64,000 nucleotides of DNA from JBBQYA01 sp031412335 (GTDB lineage: Bacteria > Bacteroidota > Bacteroidia > Sphingobacteriales > Sphingobacteriaceae): assembly GCA_031412335.1 (NCBI GenBank), contig JANOCT010000020.1:1-64000 (forward strand), read 5' to 3'. The position numbers and the translations under genes are program-made. Positions 56,533-64,000 of the stretch are shown in pieces. The notes under the pieces were generated by a model. It saw only the letters and a program-made list of their open reading frames with translations. It searched no databases and was not told where the DNA came from. Numbering within the stretch: position 1 is the stretch's first letter; each line of letters starts with the position of its first letter.

Positions 56533-56708
56533 TACACATCAAAATGTCTTTTTAAATCCAAAGGCTTTTTAAGGAATACGTATTATTACTTACAAAATGC
56601 TGTGCAAATCTACGCATCGAAAAATACGGCTTATCGTGTATTAAAAACAATCGCCTTTGTGCCCATATTTGATCATACTTTTTACTATTCAACTATTCAA
56701 AAGAAAAA

Positions 56709-58031
56709 ATGAAAACTTTATTATTAACAACATCTTTAATTATAGCCTCTCTTTTTACTACCACTGCACAAACTTATACAGTTGCAGGTATATCATCTGA
56801 TATAAGTACTCCTGCGAATCCTCATTCTTTCTCTCTCACTCCTGAACTTAATAACGTAGTTGGTGCAATTTGGAATAATACCATGGTTGACCTTAATACA
56901 AACTCCTTTATGATTACCTATGATTTAATGTTAGGTAGTGATGATTATGGTGCAGATGGTTCTGGTTTTGTACTACAAACCATTACTCCTTCAAGTACGC
57001 TTGTTGGAAACATAGGTGATGCAATGGGTTTCGGAATTAGCACATCATGTTATAACAATAATACTAGCCCTAATTGTGGCTTAGCAATGACGCCTTCACT
57101 TGCAATAGAATTTGATACCCATGCGAATGCTAATGATCCACTTTTTGATCATATTGCAATGGTACAAAATGGTGATACTCGTGGTACTCGTGGTTTTCCA
57201 TTACTTGCACCTGCAGTACAGATGGATGCTACAAAACCAAATGTCGAAGATGGTGGTCAATACCCAGTTATGATAACATGGGACCATATCAACAAAGTTT
57301 TAGCAGTTGATTTTGACGGTTCAAGAAGAATTACCTACACAAACGATATTGTTAACACTGTATTTGGAGGTAACTCAAATATTTATTGGGGATTGACTAG
57401 TGCAACTGGATCAAGAAAAAACTTACAACTAGCATTAAATTTATCAGTTGTATATTTTGGCCCACTACCAGTACAAATGGCAGCTTTCAATGTTAAAAAA
57501 ACAACTGAAAATGAGGCTTTAATTACTTGGTCAACAGCAAGCGAATCAAATAATTCTTACTTTACTGTTCAAAGAAGTGCTGATGGATTAGTTTACCAAA
57601 ATATTGCTACAGTAGGTTCTGAGAATGGAAACAGTACTTCAACAAAAAATTATTCAACTTTAGATAGAAAGCCCTTAAATGGAATTTCTTACTACAGAAT
57701 TAAACAAACAGATATTAATGGTAAATCAACTACTTCTAGAGTATTACCTTTTTCAAATGAAGGTGGAGCAACAGAAATGAGTGTTGTCTTGTATCCAGTG
57801 CCAACATCTACAATGCTTAATATTGATTTAACGTCAACAGTAAATGAAACAGCTTTAGTTCAAATATATGATATGAGCGGAAAGTTAATGATCAATACTA
57901 CACAAGATGTAAACGAAGGTGCAAGTACATTTACTATCGCTACAGAAGAATTGCCAGTTGGATTATATTTATTGAAAGTTTATTCTCCTTCTACAAATGT
58001 TATGACAACTAAGCAATTCACAAAAAATTAA
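56709..58031 (+). CDS. Secreted L-type lectin-domain protein with T9SS tail
   Basis: 440 residues. Signal peptide 1-20 (ending TTAQ). Residues about 22-245 are an L-type (legume-lectin-like) domain: GADGSGFVLQ, AMGFGIS, LAIEFDTHAN, VMITWDHINKVLAVDFDG and IYWGLTSATGSRKN. A fibronectin-like linker (LPVQMAAFNVKKT...LITWSTASESNN) precedes a type A sorting domain (LYPVPTSTMLNI, then VQIYDMSGKLMI). It is exported by T9SS and probably binds carbohydrate at or outside the cell surface. Confidence 0.92.
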   Translation: MKTLLLTTSLIIASLFTTTAQTYTVAGISSDISTPANPHSFSLTPELNNVVGAIWNNTMVDLNTNSFMITYDLMLGSDDYGADGSGFVLQTITPSSTLVGNIGDAMGFGISTSCYNNNTSPNCGLAMTPSLAIEFDTHANANDPLFDHIAMVQNGDTRGTRGFPLLAPAVQMDATKPNVEDGGQYPVMITWDHINKVLAVDFDGSRRITYTNDIVNTVFGGNSNIYWGLTSATGSRKNLQLALNLSVVYFGPLPVQMAAFNVKKTTENEALITWSTASESNNSYFTVQRSADGLVYQNIATVGSENGNSTSTKNYSTLDRKPLNGISYYRIKQTDINGKSTTSRVLPFSNEGGATEMSVVLYPVPTSTMLNIDLTSTVNETALVQIYDMSGKLMINTTQDVNEGASTFTIATEELPVGLYLLKVYSPSTNVMTTKQFTKN

Positions 58032-58090
58032 TTCTCTCAGGAATAAACAACTTTTCTTTTATAGTAAAAAGTAGCGCTCTCGCGCAGCAT

Positions 58091-58115
58091 TGGCTCCCTC
58101 TGAATAGGGGAGCCA
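58091..58115 (+). terminator. Terminator after the lectin gene
   Basis: TGGCTCCC / GGGAGCCA stem with a 9-nt loop, followed by a T-rich tail (ATTTGTGTTTTT). It lies between the convergent lectin and rlmB genes. Confidence 0.7.
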
Positions 58116-58124
58116 TTTGTGTTT

Positions 58125-58889
58125 TTAAGCTTTTCGTTGCCTTACAGCTTCATAAAGTATTACACCAGCAGCTACCGAAACGTTTAATGATGCCAATTCG
58201 CCTGCTAATGGAATTCCTGCTCTTCCATCACACATTGCTAGATATTCACCAGAAATACCATCCTCTTCTGATCCTAAAATAACAGCCGTAGGATTTTGAA
58301 AATCAGTTTTGTAAAGTAGATCGTTTGTTTTTTCAGTACAACCAATTATTTGCAAACCCGAATCCTTTAAAAAGCTAATAGTAGTTTTCAAATTAATTTC
58401 ACGGCATATTGGTAAAGTAAGCAATGCACCAGCAGATGTTTTTATTGCGTCTGGATTAATTTGTGCTGAACCTCTGGAAGGAATTATGATAGCATGCACA
58501 CCTGCACAAGCAGCAGTTCGAACAATGGCTCCAAAATTTCTAACATCAGTTATTCGATCTAGAATTAACAATAAGGGTGTCTCTCCTTTTTCATAAATTT
58601 CTGGTAATAAAAGCTCAATTTTTTGAAACTCAATAGGAGAAATATATCCAACTACACCTTGATGGTTTTTAAGTGTCAATCGATTTAGTTTTTCAATCGG
58701 TACATATTGAAAATTTATTTCACGATCAGTTAGAATTACTCTGCACTCTGCCCATAGATCACCGTTCAAGCCTTTTTGTACAAAAATGCTTTCCAAGTCT
58801 TTTCCTGCCAAAACAGCTTCCATTATTGCCCTGATACCGAATATTAATTGATTTTGCTCTTTTTTTTCGCGAGGATACTCTTCAAACAT
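58125..58889 (-). CDS. rlmB: 23S rRNA 2'-O-methyltransferase (RlmB type)
   Basis: 254 residues. A SpoU substrate-binding domain at the N-terminus (FGIRAIMEAVLAGKDLESIFV) is followed by the knotted SpoU methyltransferase with LDRITDVRNFGAIVRTA, LGSEEDGIS and SLNVSVAAGVILYEAVRQR. RlmB modifies G2251 of 23S rRNA; assignment among SpoU relatives is by motif and length. Confidence 0.88.
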   Translation of the reverse strand: MFEEYPREKKEQNQLIFGIRAIMEAVLAGKDLESIFVQKGLNGDLWAECRVILTDREINFQYVPIEKLNRLTLKNHQGVVGYISPIEFQKIELLLPEIYEKGETPLLLILDRITDVRNFGAIVRTAACAGVHAIIIPSRGSAQINPDAIKTSAGALLTLPICREINLKTTISFLKDSGLQIIGCTEKTNDLLYKTDFQNPTAVILGSEEDGISGEYLAMCDGRAGIPLAGELASLNVSVAAGVILYEAVRQRKA

Positions 58890-58920
58890 GATTTTTATTT
58901 TAAATGAAATTATATTTTGT

Positions 58921-60186
58921 TTACTGCTGTTTAAGATATCCTTTGCGCCAGTTTTCTACTTCCACATACCAGCTTTCTCTATATTCTGGAGATCTGTCTA
59001 GGTAATAATCATTGTCTGAAAAGTAATTTCCTGTTTTATTGAATACAAAAATCACAGTATTGTAATAAAAGCTTTTTCGATATGTCCAAGTTTCTGTTTT
59101 TGCAGTTCTTTTCACCAAATCGGGTTTGCCATAAATTAAATATATCATTCCCCGATCGGTTTTCCAACCTTCTTTGTAAGATGTGAAATAGATATTTGCT
59201 TCTTGCACATTATTATAAAAAATTTTAATAATCTTTTTCGCCCGTTCTCTATTATTGCCAGCAGCATTTATCCAAAAATTATCAATCTGAGTTTTTTGAT
59301 CCAAACTACCAATTATGTTTTTGTACTCTGCTTGTGTTGTTAAAAATCGAAGTGGTTTAAGCAGTTGATCCGGTCTGGATAGATTTGGATAATCATCATG
59401 AAAAATAAATAATGTTGCACCGCTTCGTTGAGTTTTGTCTGTTCTAATTTGATAAAAGCCCTTTTTTCCTAAAGCAACATTTTTACCATCCGAAGAAAAA
59501 ATACTATCAGGATCAAAACTGATCAACTCTTGTTGGTTAATTGCAAACGGAGGTGAAGAATATTGATAATTTCGGTTGTAATAGCTTAAATAAAACAATT
59601 TACCTTTGTTTCGGATTGATTCTATTCTGAATGGTTCGTTTGCTTGTGCTACACTTCCAAAAAGCAATTGATTGCTTCGAACATTTTTAAAAATGAAATT
59701 CTGTGGAGAATTTATGCTCATTTTATCTATATCCAAATAGGCACTTTTATTAATCGAGCGGTTTAAATCATAAACTATTGTTTGCAAAAAATACTTTTTA
59801 CCAGCTGGTGTAGCTAATGGGATTTCTACTTCAAAAGTTGAGTCATTTTCATTACGAATAAGATTGAGAACAATTGAAGCACTGTCTACTAATAAACTCA
59901 AGTTTACAACATCGTATAATAATAACTTAACTCTAAAACCAGCGGAGAAAGTTCCATTTTCATTGGTGTAAAGTAGATTTTTTGCCGAAACCCTTAGAAA
60001 GAATAAAGTGGAATCATCTGAAATATGGTATGCTTGATTTTCAACATTTAATTTTCCAGAGTTATCATAAATTACAGAAAGGTTTTTATCAGAAATTACT
60101 GATTGCGTACGGCAACTGATGGTTGCTAAAAATAATAGCAGTATTACAATTTGAACAATTCTAATTTTATTAACACCAAACATCAT
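58921..60186 (-). CDS. GWxTD domain-containing lipoprotein
   Basis: 421 residues. A lipoprotein-like signal (IRIVQIVILLLFLATISC) ends in a Cys, so it is probably lipidated. The C-terminal GWxTD domain is present, with GWKTDRGMIYLIYGKPD followed by ETWTYRKSFYY. The N-terminal half is beta-rich. The function is unknown; the family is common in Bacteroidota. It is encoded upstream of rlmB on the same strand. Confidence 0.85.
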   Translation of the reverse strand: MMFGVNKIRIVQIVILLLFLATISCRTQSVISDKNLSVIYDNSGKLNVENQAYHISDDSTLFFLRVSAKNLLYTNENGTFSAGFRVKLLLYDVVNLSLLVDSASIVLNLIRNENDSTFEVEIPLATPAGKKYFLQTIVYDLNRSINKSAYLDIDKMSINSPQNFIFKNVRSNQLLFGSVAQANEPFRIESIRNKGKLFYLSYYNRNYQYSSPPFAINQQELISFDPDSIFSSDGKNVALGKKGFYQIRTDKTQRSGATLFIFHDDYPNLSRPDQLLKPLRFLTTQAEYKNIIGSLDQKTQIDNFWINAAGNNRERAKKIIKIFYNNVQEANIYFTSYKEGWKTDRGMIYLIYGKPDLVKRTAKTETWTYRKSFYYNTVIFVFNKTGNYFSDNDYYLDRSPEYRESWYVEVENWRKGYLKQQ

Positions 60187-60347
60187 CTTTATTTATTCAT
60201 ACAAATAACGGGATTTATAAATTAATCAACATGTTGTTCACAAAGGTTGTTGATAAGACTTTATTTTTGAAAATAAATTATCAGCAACTTAAAGATAATG
60301 TTAACTTAATGTAAGGAAATTAACAACAACTGATTTTTTGAGTTAGA

Positions 60348-60355
60348 TATATTTG
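60348..60355 (+). promoter_or_regulatory. Promoter -7 box of dnaB
   Basis: TATATTTG matches TAnnTTTG and ends 4 bp before the ATG, so the dnaB transcript would be almost leaderless. A -33 element is not clear. Confidence 0.5.
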
Positions 60356-60359
60356 CAAC

Positions 60360-61892
60360 ATGAAAAACGAACAGGGCCAAGAGATAGGTAAAAAAAGTAC
60401 GCTAAATCGCTACCAAAACAAAGGAACAAATCTGGCTCAAATAGGAGGTAAATTACAACCACAAGCACCAGAATTAGAGGAAGCAGTGTTAGGGGCACTG
60501 ATGTTGGAGAAAGATGCTTTAACGGCCGTAATCGACATTTTAAAGCCGGAAATATTCTATAAAGATGCGCATAAAATCATTTTCAATGCGATAAAAATTT
60601 TATTTGAAAAAACTCAACCCGTTGATATTTTAACAGTAACTGCCCAGTTGCGCTTCAGTGGTGAACTAGAAATTGTAGGTGGTGCATTTTATGTAACCGA
60701 GTTAACAAACAGAGTAGCTTCCGCTGCAAATATTGAATTTCATGCTCGTATCGTTTCGCAAAAATATATTCAGCGAGAATTGATTAAAATTTCAACTGAG
60801 ATTATCAATAATGCATACGAAGACACTACTGATATTTTTGAATTGTTGGACTCTGCTGAGAAAAATTTATTTTCCATTGCAGAAAATAATTTGCGTAAAA
60901 ATTCCGAATCATTGGCCGATGTAATGAAAGCTGCTATTGCTGATATCGAAAATTTGAAAGATAAAGCAGATGGTTTAAGTGGAGTTCCAACTGGTTTTTC
61001 ATCCTTAGATCGCATTACTTCTGGATGGCAAAAATCAGATTTAATTATTATTGCTGCAAGGCCAGGTATGGGTAAAACAGCTTTTGTAATGAGTGTTGCC
61101 AGAAATGCAGCGGTTGATTTTAATAAACCAGTAGCCATTTTTTCTTTAGAAATGTCGTCAAAGCAATTAGCAAATCGATTAATTTCAGGAGAAACGGAAC
61201 TTACATCCGAAAAACTAAGAAAAGGCGATCTTCAACTTCATGAATGGAAACAACTTCATGTTAAAATTCAGAAGCTATCTGCAGCACCAATTTTTATTGA
61301 TGATACTCCTGCATTAAATATTTTTGAACTAAGAGCAAAATGTAGAAGATTGAAAGCTCAGCAAAACATCGAATTAATCATAATCGATTATTTGCAATTG
61401 ATGAGTGGAAATGGAGATAATAAAGGTGGAAATCGTGAACAGGAAATTGGTAGTATATCAAGAGCTTTAAAATCAATTGCGAAAGAATTAGATGTTCCGG
61501 TAATTGCACTATCACAGTTGAGCAGAGCTGTTGAAACCCGTGGAGGAGCAAAAAAACCACAACTTTCAGATTTACGTGAATCTGGTTCTATAGAGCAAGA
61601 CGCTGATATGGTATTGTTTCTTTATCGGCCAGAATATTATCAATTCACGGAAGATGAGGACATGAAATCGACCGCTGGAATTGCAGAAGTAATTATTGCA
61701 AAACACCGAAATGGCTCGCTGGATACCGTTCAACTTCGTTTTATTGACAAATATGTTAAGTTCGCCAACTTGGATGAGGATTCGATTTTTCAACCTACAA
61801 CCTTTAGAATGGACCCATCTGATAGTTTTGATGCACCTACCGGAATGATTTTACCATCTAAAGCAAATGACCCGGACGAGGATCCGTTTTAG
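60360..61892 (+). CDS. dnaB: Replicative DNA helicase
   Basis: 510 residues. N-terminal helical DnaB domain (PQAPELEEAVLGALMLEKDAL) and RecA-type helicase core with Walker A ARPGMGKTAF, Walker B IIIDYLQLM, then LSQLSRAVE and the DnaB motif LSDLRESGSIEQDAD. It is the hexameric helicase that opens the replication fork. It is convergent with chrA (9 bp gap). Confidence 0.97.
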   Translation: MKNEQGQEIGKKSTLNRYQNKGTNLAQIGGKLQPQAPELEEAVLGALMLEKDALTAVIDILKPEIFYKDAHKIIFNAIKILFEKTQPVDILTVTAQLRFSGELEIVGGAFYVTELTNRVASAANIEFHARIVSQKYIQRELIKISTEIINNAYEDTTDIFELLDSAEKNLFSIAENNLRKNSESLADVMKAAIADIENLKDKADGLSGVPTGFSSLDRITSGWQKSDLIIIAARPGMGKTAFVMSVARNAAVDFNKPVAIFSLEMSSKQLANRLISGETELTSEKLRKGDLQLHEWKQLHVKIQKLSAAPIFIDDTPALNIFELRAKCRRLKAQQNIELIIIDYLQLMSGNGDNKGGNREQEIGSISRALKSIAKELDVPVIALSQLSRAVETRGGAKKPQLSDLRESGSIEQDADMVLFLYRPEYYQFTEDEDMKSTAGIAEVIIAKHRNGSLDTVQLRFIDKYVKFANLDEDSIFQPTTFRMDPSDSFDAPTGMILPSKANDPDEDPF

Positions 61893-61901
61893 AATTATAT
61901 T

Positions 61902-63086
61902 TTAAAGCAAAAAACTAATGCAAATACCACCAATAATAATTACCCAAGGTGGAATTTTGGTAAACATTAATAAGGAAAAAGTAAAACCAATGATCAAAAC
62001 ATTGATATAATTTAATCCTATCGGTTTTAACAATAAAAAAAATGCAGCGAAAACGAATCCAACCGAAACTGCATTTATTCCTTTAAAAGATTGTTTTATC
62101 ATTTGTATTTTCTTCAAATTATCCCAAATCGGATAAATAAAAAGTATTAGAATCATTCCAGGTAAATTGATAGCGATAACTGCGATTATAGCACCTAAAA
62201 TTTGACCTGCAATTCCATAATTCCGCATGGTAATGGAACCTACAAAAGAAGTAAATGAAAATACTGGACCAGGCATAGCTTGTTGCAACGCAACAGCAGA
62301 TAAAAATTCCTGAGCGGTTAAATATTTTTTAAGTTCAACAAACTCAGTGTACAACATCGGTATTAAAACCTGCCCTCCTCCAAATACAAGAATTCCATTC
62401 CGATAAAAATTTTCGAATAATCTGACAGGTAAACTAAAAAACGATGTTCGATTTATTAACATTCCCATCAGAGCAAAAAGCAATAGAATTCCAATAAATA
62501 GCAATAGTTTTTTCCAGTTTACCTGCAGAATGTATTTTTCTTGGTCGGGTTCTAATTTGTTGAAAATTGCTGCTAGCGTTGCGCCTACCAACAATATAAT
62601 CGGAAAAACATAAGGCGTTCTGAAATAAATAGTAGCCAAAAAAGAAAACAAAGCCAATAAAAAAACCCAAATTGATTTGATAAATAATAAGGAAAGTTTG
62701 AAGCCTGCATAACCAATTATACCGACAGCCATTGCCTGTATTACTTGCAATCGTGATTGTGCAATAGTTGATAAATCGAAATAGGAAAAACAAATGGCTG
62801 CAATAGCCATTAAACATGCTGATGGTAAAATCCAGATAAAAAAAGCAAAAATTGCAACTCGATAACCTCCAAATCGAAAAGCAATTGCCACTAACGTTTG
62901 TGTAGAAGCTGGACCAGGAAGCATTTGGCAAAGTGCATTTAACTCTATCAGTTCATTTTCGTTGAGGTATTTTCGCTTAATAACAAATTGCCGCAACATT
63001 AAAGCAAAATGAGCCTGAGGACCTCCAAATGCTGAAAGCGTGTAGGCAAAAACATCACGCAAAAAAATGATGGTTCGTTTGCTCAA
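61902..63086 (-). CDS. chrA: Chromate transporter, ChrA family (long chain)
   Basis: 394 residues with about ten to twelve membrane helices in two repeated halves. Half one begins FGGPQAHFALMLRQFV and has ALCQMLPGPASTQTLVAIA; half two has FGGGQVLIPMLYTEFV and QQAMPGPVFSFTSFVG. These are the two CHR domains of a long-chain ChrA, proposed to export chromate or sulfate-like anions. It is not accompanied by other chr genes. Confidence 0.92.
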   Translation of the reverse strand: MSKRTIIFLRDVFAYTLSAFGGPQAHFALMLRQFVIKRKYLNENELIELNALCQMLPGPASTQTLVAIAFRFGGYRVAIFAFFIWILPSACLMAIAAICFSYFDLSTIAQSRLQVIQAMAVGIIGYAGFKLSLLFIKSIWVFLLALFSFLATIYFRTPYVFPIILLVGATLAAIFNKLEPDQEKYILQVNWKKLLLFIGILLLFALMGMLINRTSFFSLPVRLFENFYRNGILVFGGGQVLIPMLYTEFVELKKYLTAQEFLSAVALQQAMPGPVFSFTSFVGSITMRNYGIAGQILGAIIAVIAINLPGMILILFIYPIWDNLKKIQMIKQSFKGINAVSVGFVFAAFFLLLKPIGLNYINVLIIGFTFSLLMFTKIPPWVIIIGGICISFLL

Positions 63087-63137
63087 AACTTTAGAATAAT
63101 GTTTTTTCAGTAAACATAATTTATTTATAATACTTAT

Positions 63138-63467
63138 TTACTCGTCGGCATAAGGATCATTCATAATTGCAAAAGCTGATTTCAATTCTGACAAAGCATG
63201 CTCATTTTTTAATTTTTCAGCTACCAAAATACCTTTCTGATAAACTAAAGCGGCATTTTCTTTATTTCCTAATTGTTCATGCAATTTGGCAAGATGATAA
63301 TAATTTCCTACATATTCTGGGTCTGAATAATGTACATCCTCATAATATTTTAACGCCAATTCAAAATTTCCACTTTTTAAATATTCAGTTGCAATTGCAT
63401 ATTTCAAAAAACTATCGTTGGGTTCTTTTTGTAAAAATTCAAATAAGCTTTCAAGTCTATTATTCAT
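63138..63467 (-). CDS. Small TPR-repeat protein
   Basis: 109 residues with TPR helices (KYAIATEYLKSGNFELALKYYEDV, then YHLAKLHEQLGNKENAALVYQKG). A scaffold for protein contacts, partner unknown. It is divergent from etfB. Confidence 0.85.
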   Translation of the reverse strand: MNNRLESLFEFLQKEPNDSFLKYAIATEYLKSGNFELALKYYEDVHYSDPEYVGNYYHLAKLHEQLGNKENAALVYQKGILVAEKLKNEHALSELKSAFAIMNDPYADE

Positions 63468-63489
63468 TTCAGATTTAGTCGAATTTATA

Positions 63490-63497
63490 TAGTTTTG
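63490..63497 (+). promoter_or_regulatory. Promoter -7 box of etfB
   Basis: TAGTTTTG matches TAnnTTTG and lies 17 bp before the ATG at 63515, giving a short leader. Confidence 0.45.
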
Positions 63498-63514
63498 TAA
63501 AAAAAGAAAAATTT

Positions 63515-64000
63515 ATGAAAATATTGGTTTGCGTAAGCAATGTACCCGATACAACAACAAAAATAACTTTTACCAATAATAATACAGAATTAAACACAAA
63601 TGGTATAAGTTATATTCTTAATCCATATGACGAGATAGCACTATCTAGAGCAGTGGAACTTACAGAAAACGGGAATGGAACTGTTACAACCTTAAATGTT
63701 GGAGAATTAAATACTGAACCCACTATCCGCAAAACACTTGCAATAGGTGCTACAGATGCAATTAGAGTAAACGCAAAACCAAGAGATGCTTATTTTGTTG
63801 CTAAACAAATTGCAGCAATCGCACAAGCAAATAACTATGACATGATCTTAACTGGGCGCGAGTCGATTGATTATAATGGATCGCAAGTGGCTAGCATGGT
63901 AGGTGAATTTTTAGATATTCCTTCCATTAACAGTGTAAAAAAACTTGACGTGAATGGAAATGGAGCAACACTTGAGCGTGAAATTGAAGGAGGGAAAGAA
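63515..64000 (+). CDS. etfB: Electron transfer flavoprotein beta subunit (3' end missing)
   Basis: 162 codons are visible from ATG 63515 (MKILVCVSNVPDTT). Landmarks: ILNPYDEIALSRAVEL, a typical EtfB start; DAYFVAKQIAA; DMILTGRESIDYNGSQVASM, the nucleotide-binding loop; and LDIPSINSVKKLD. It pairs with EtfA to carry electrons from acyl-CoA dehydrogenases. The gene runs off the window; etfA would be expected just beyond. Confidence 0.93.
   Translation, partial: MKILVCVSNVPDTTTKITFTNNNTELNTNGISYILNPYDEIALSRAVELTENGNGTVTTLNVGELNTEPTIRKTLAIGATDAIRVNAKPRDAYFVAKQIAAIAQANNYDMILTGRESIDYNGSQVASMVGEFLDIPSINSVKKLDVNGNGATLEREIEGGKE

Overview
The window is AT-rich chromosomal DNA from a member of the Bacteroidota, probably an environmental, non-gut lineage. 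The assignment rests on several clade markers: four proteins with T9SS-type C-terminal sorting tails (1-591, 30169-31758, 41031-43403, 56709-58031), a GWxTD protein, a DUF2027-Smr protein, a DUF1501/DUF1800 pair, start codons with little Shine-Dalgarno sequence, and TAnnTTTG promoter boxes close to several starts. No rRNA or tRNA gene was seen; the one clear RNA gene is RNase P RNA (rnpB).

Layout. 1-8.4 kb: end of a secreted protein, a UmuD-like protein without its catalytic Ser/Lys, a REP-like palindrome cluster, and a receiver gene overlapping a 1886-residue CheB-CheR-PAS-histidine kinase, then an XRE regulator. 9-14.7 kb: a bacteriophytochrome operon (receiver, heme oxygenase, phytochrome kinase) divergent from a flavoprotein. 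15.3-18.4 kb: a histidine kinase with a cNMP-fold sensor next to a receiver fused to a thioredoxin-reductase-like flavoprotein. 18.6-23.9 kb is accessory: a restriction-modification pair (ApaLI-like nuclease plus beta-class methylase), a lipoprotein, a 42-bp tandem repeat and orphan genes. 23.9-28.4 kb: a third receiver/PAS-kinase pair, an operator array and a kinase-gene remnant. 28.4-33.5 kb: an unknown gene, manganese catalase and the DUF1501/DUF1800 pair. 33.7-39.7 kb: a MarR-RND-TolC efflux operon. 40-46 kb: LuxR-type regulator, secreted alpha-amylase, phosphohexomutase, Smr protein. 46-64 kb is mostly core: rnpB, a sigma-54 activator without a DNA-binding domain, a small-protein/membrane-protein/kinase/regulator cluster, lepA, folD, queE, an OmpA-TPR envelope protein, a secreted lectin, rlmB, a GWxTD protein, dnaB, chrA, a TPR protein and the start of etfB.

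How the parts connect. The left half is dominated by signal transduction. Three related small receivers (D59, D57, D61) each sit next to a PAS- or phytochrome-type kinase with the same HDLxEPLRKI phosphoacceptor box. The most striking non-coding signal is an operator array in front of the XRE gene (8434-8516) and again, 19.6 kb away, in front of the receiver/PAS-kinase operon (28066-28160). A 22-bp perfect palindrome is identical in both places and an extra half-site lies 28 bp away in both. This suggests that the XRE protein controls itself and that kinase operon. A weaker variant lies upstream of the phytochrome operon.
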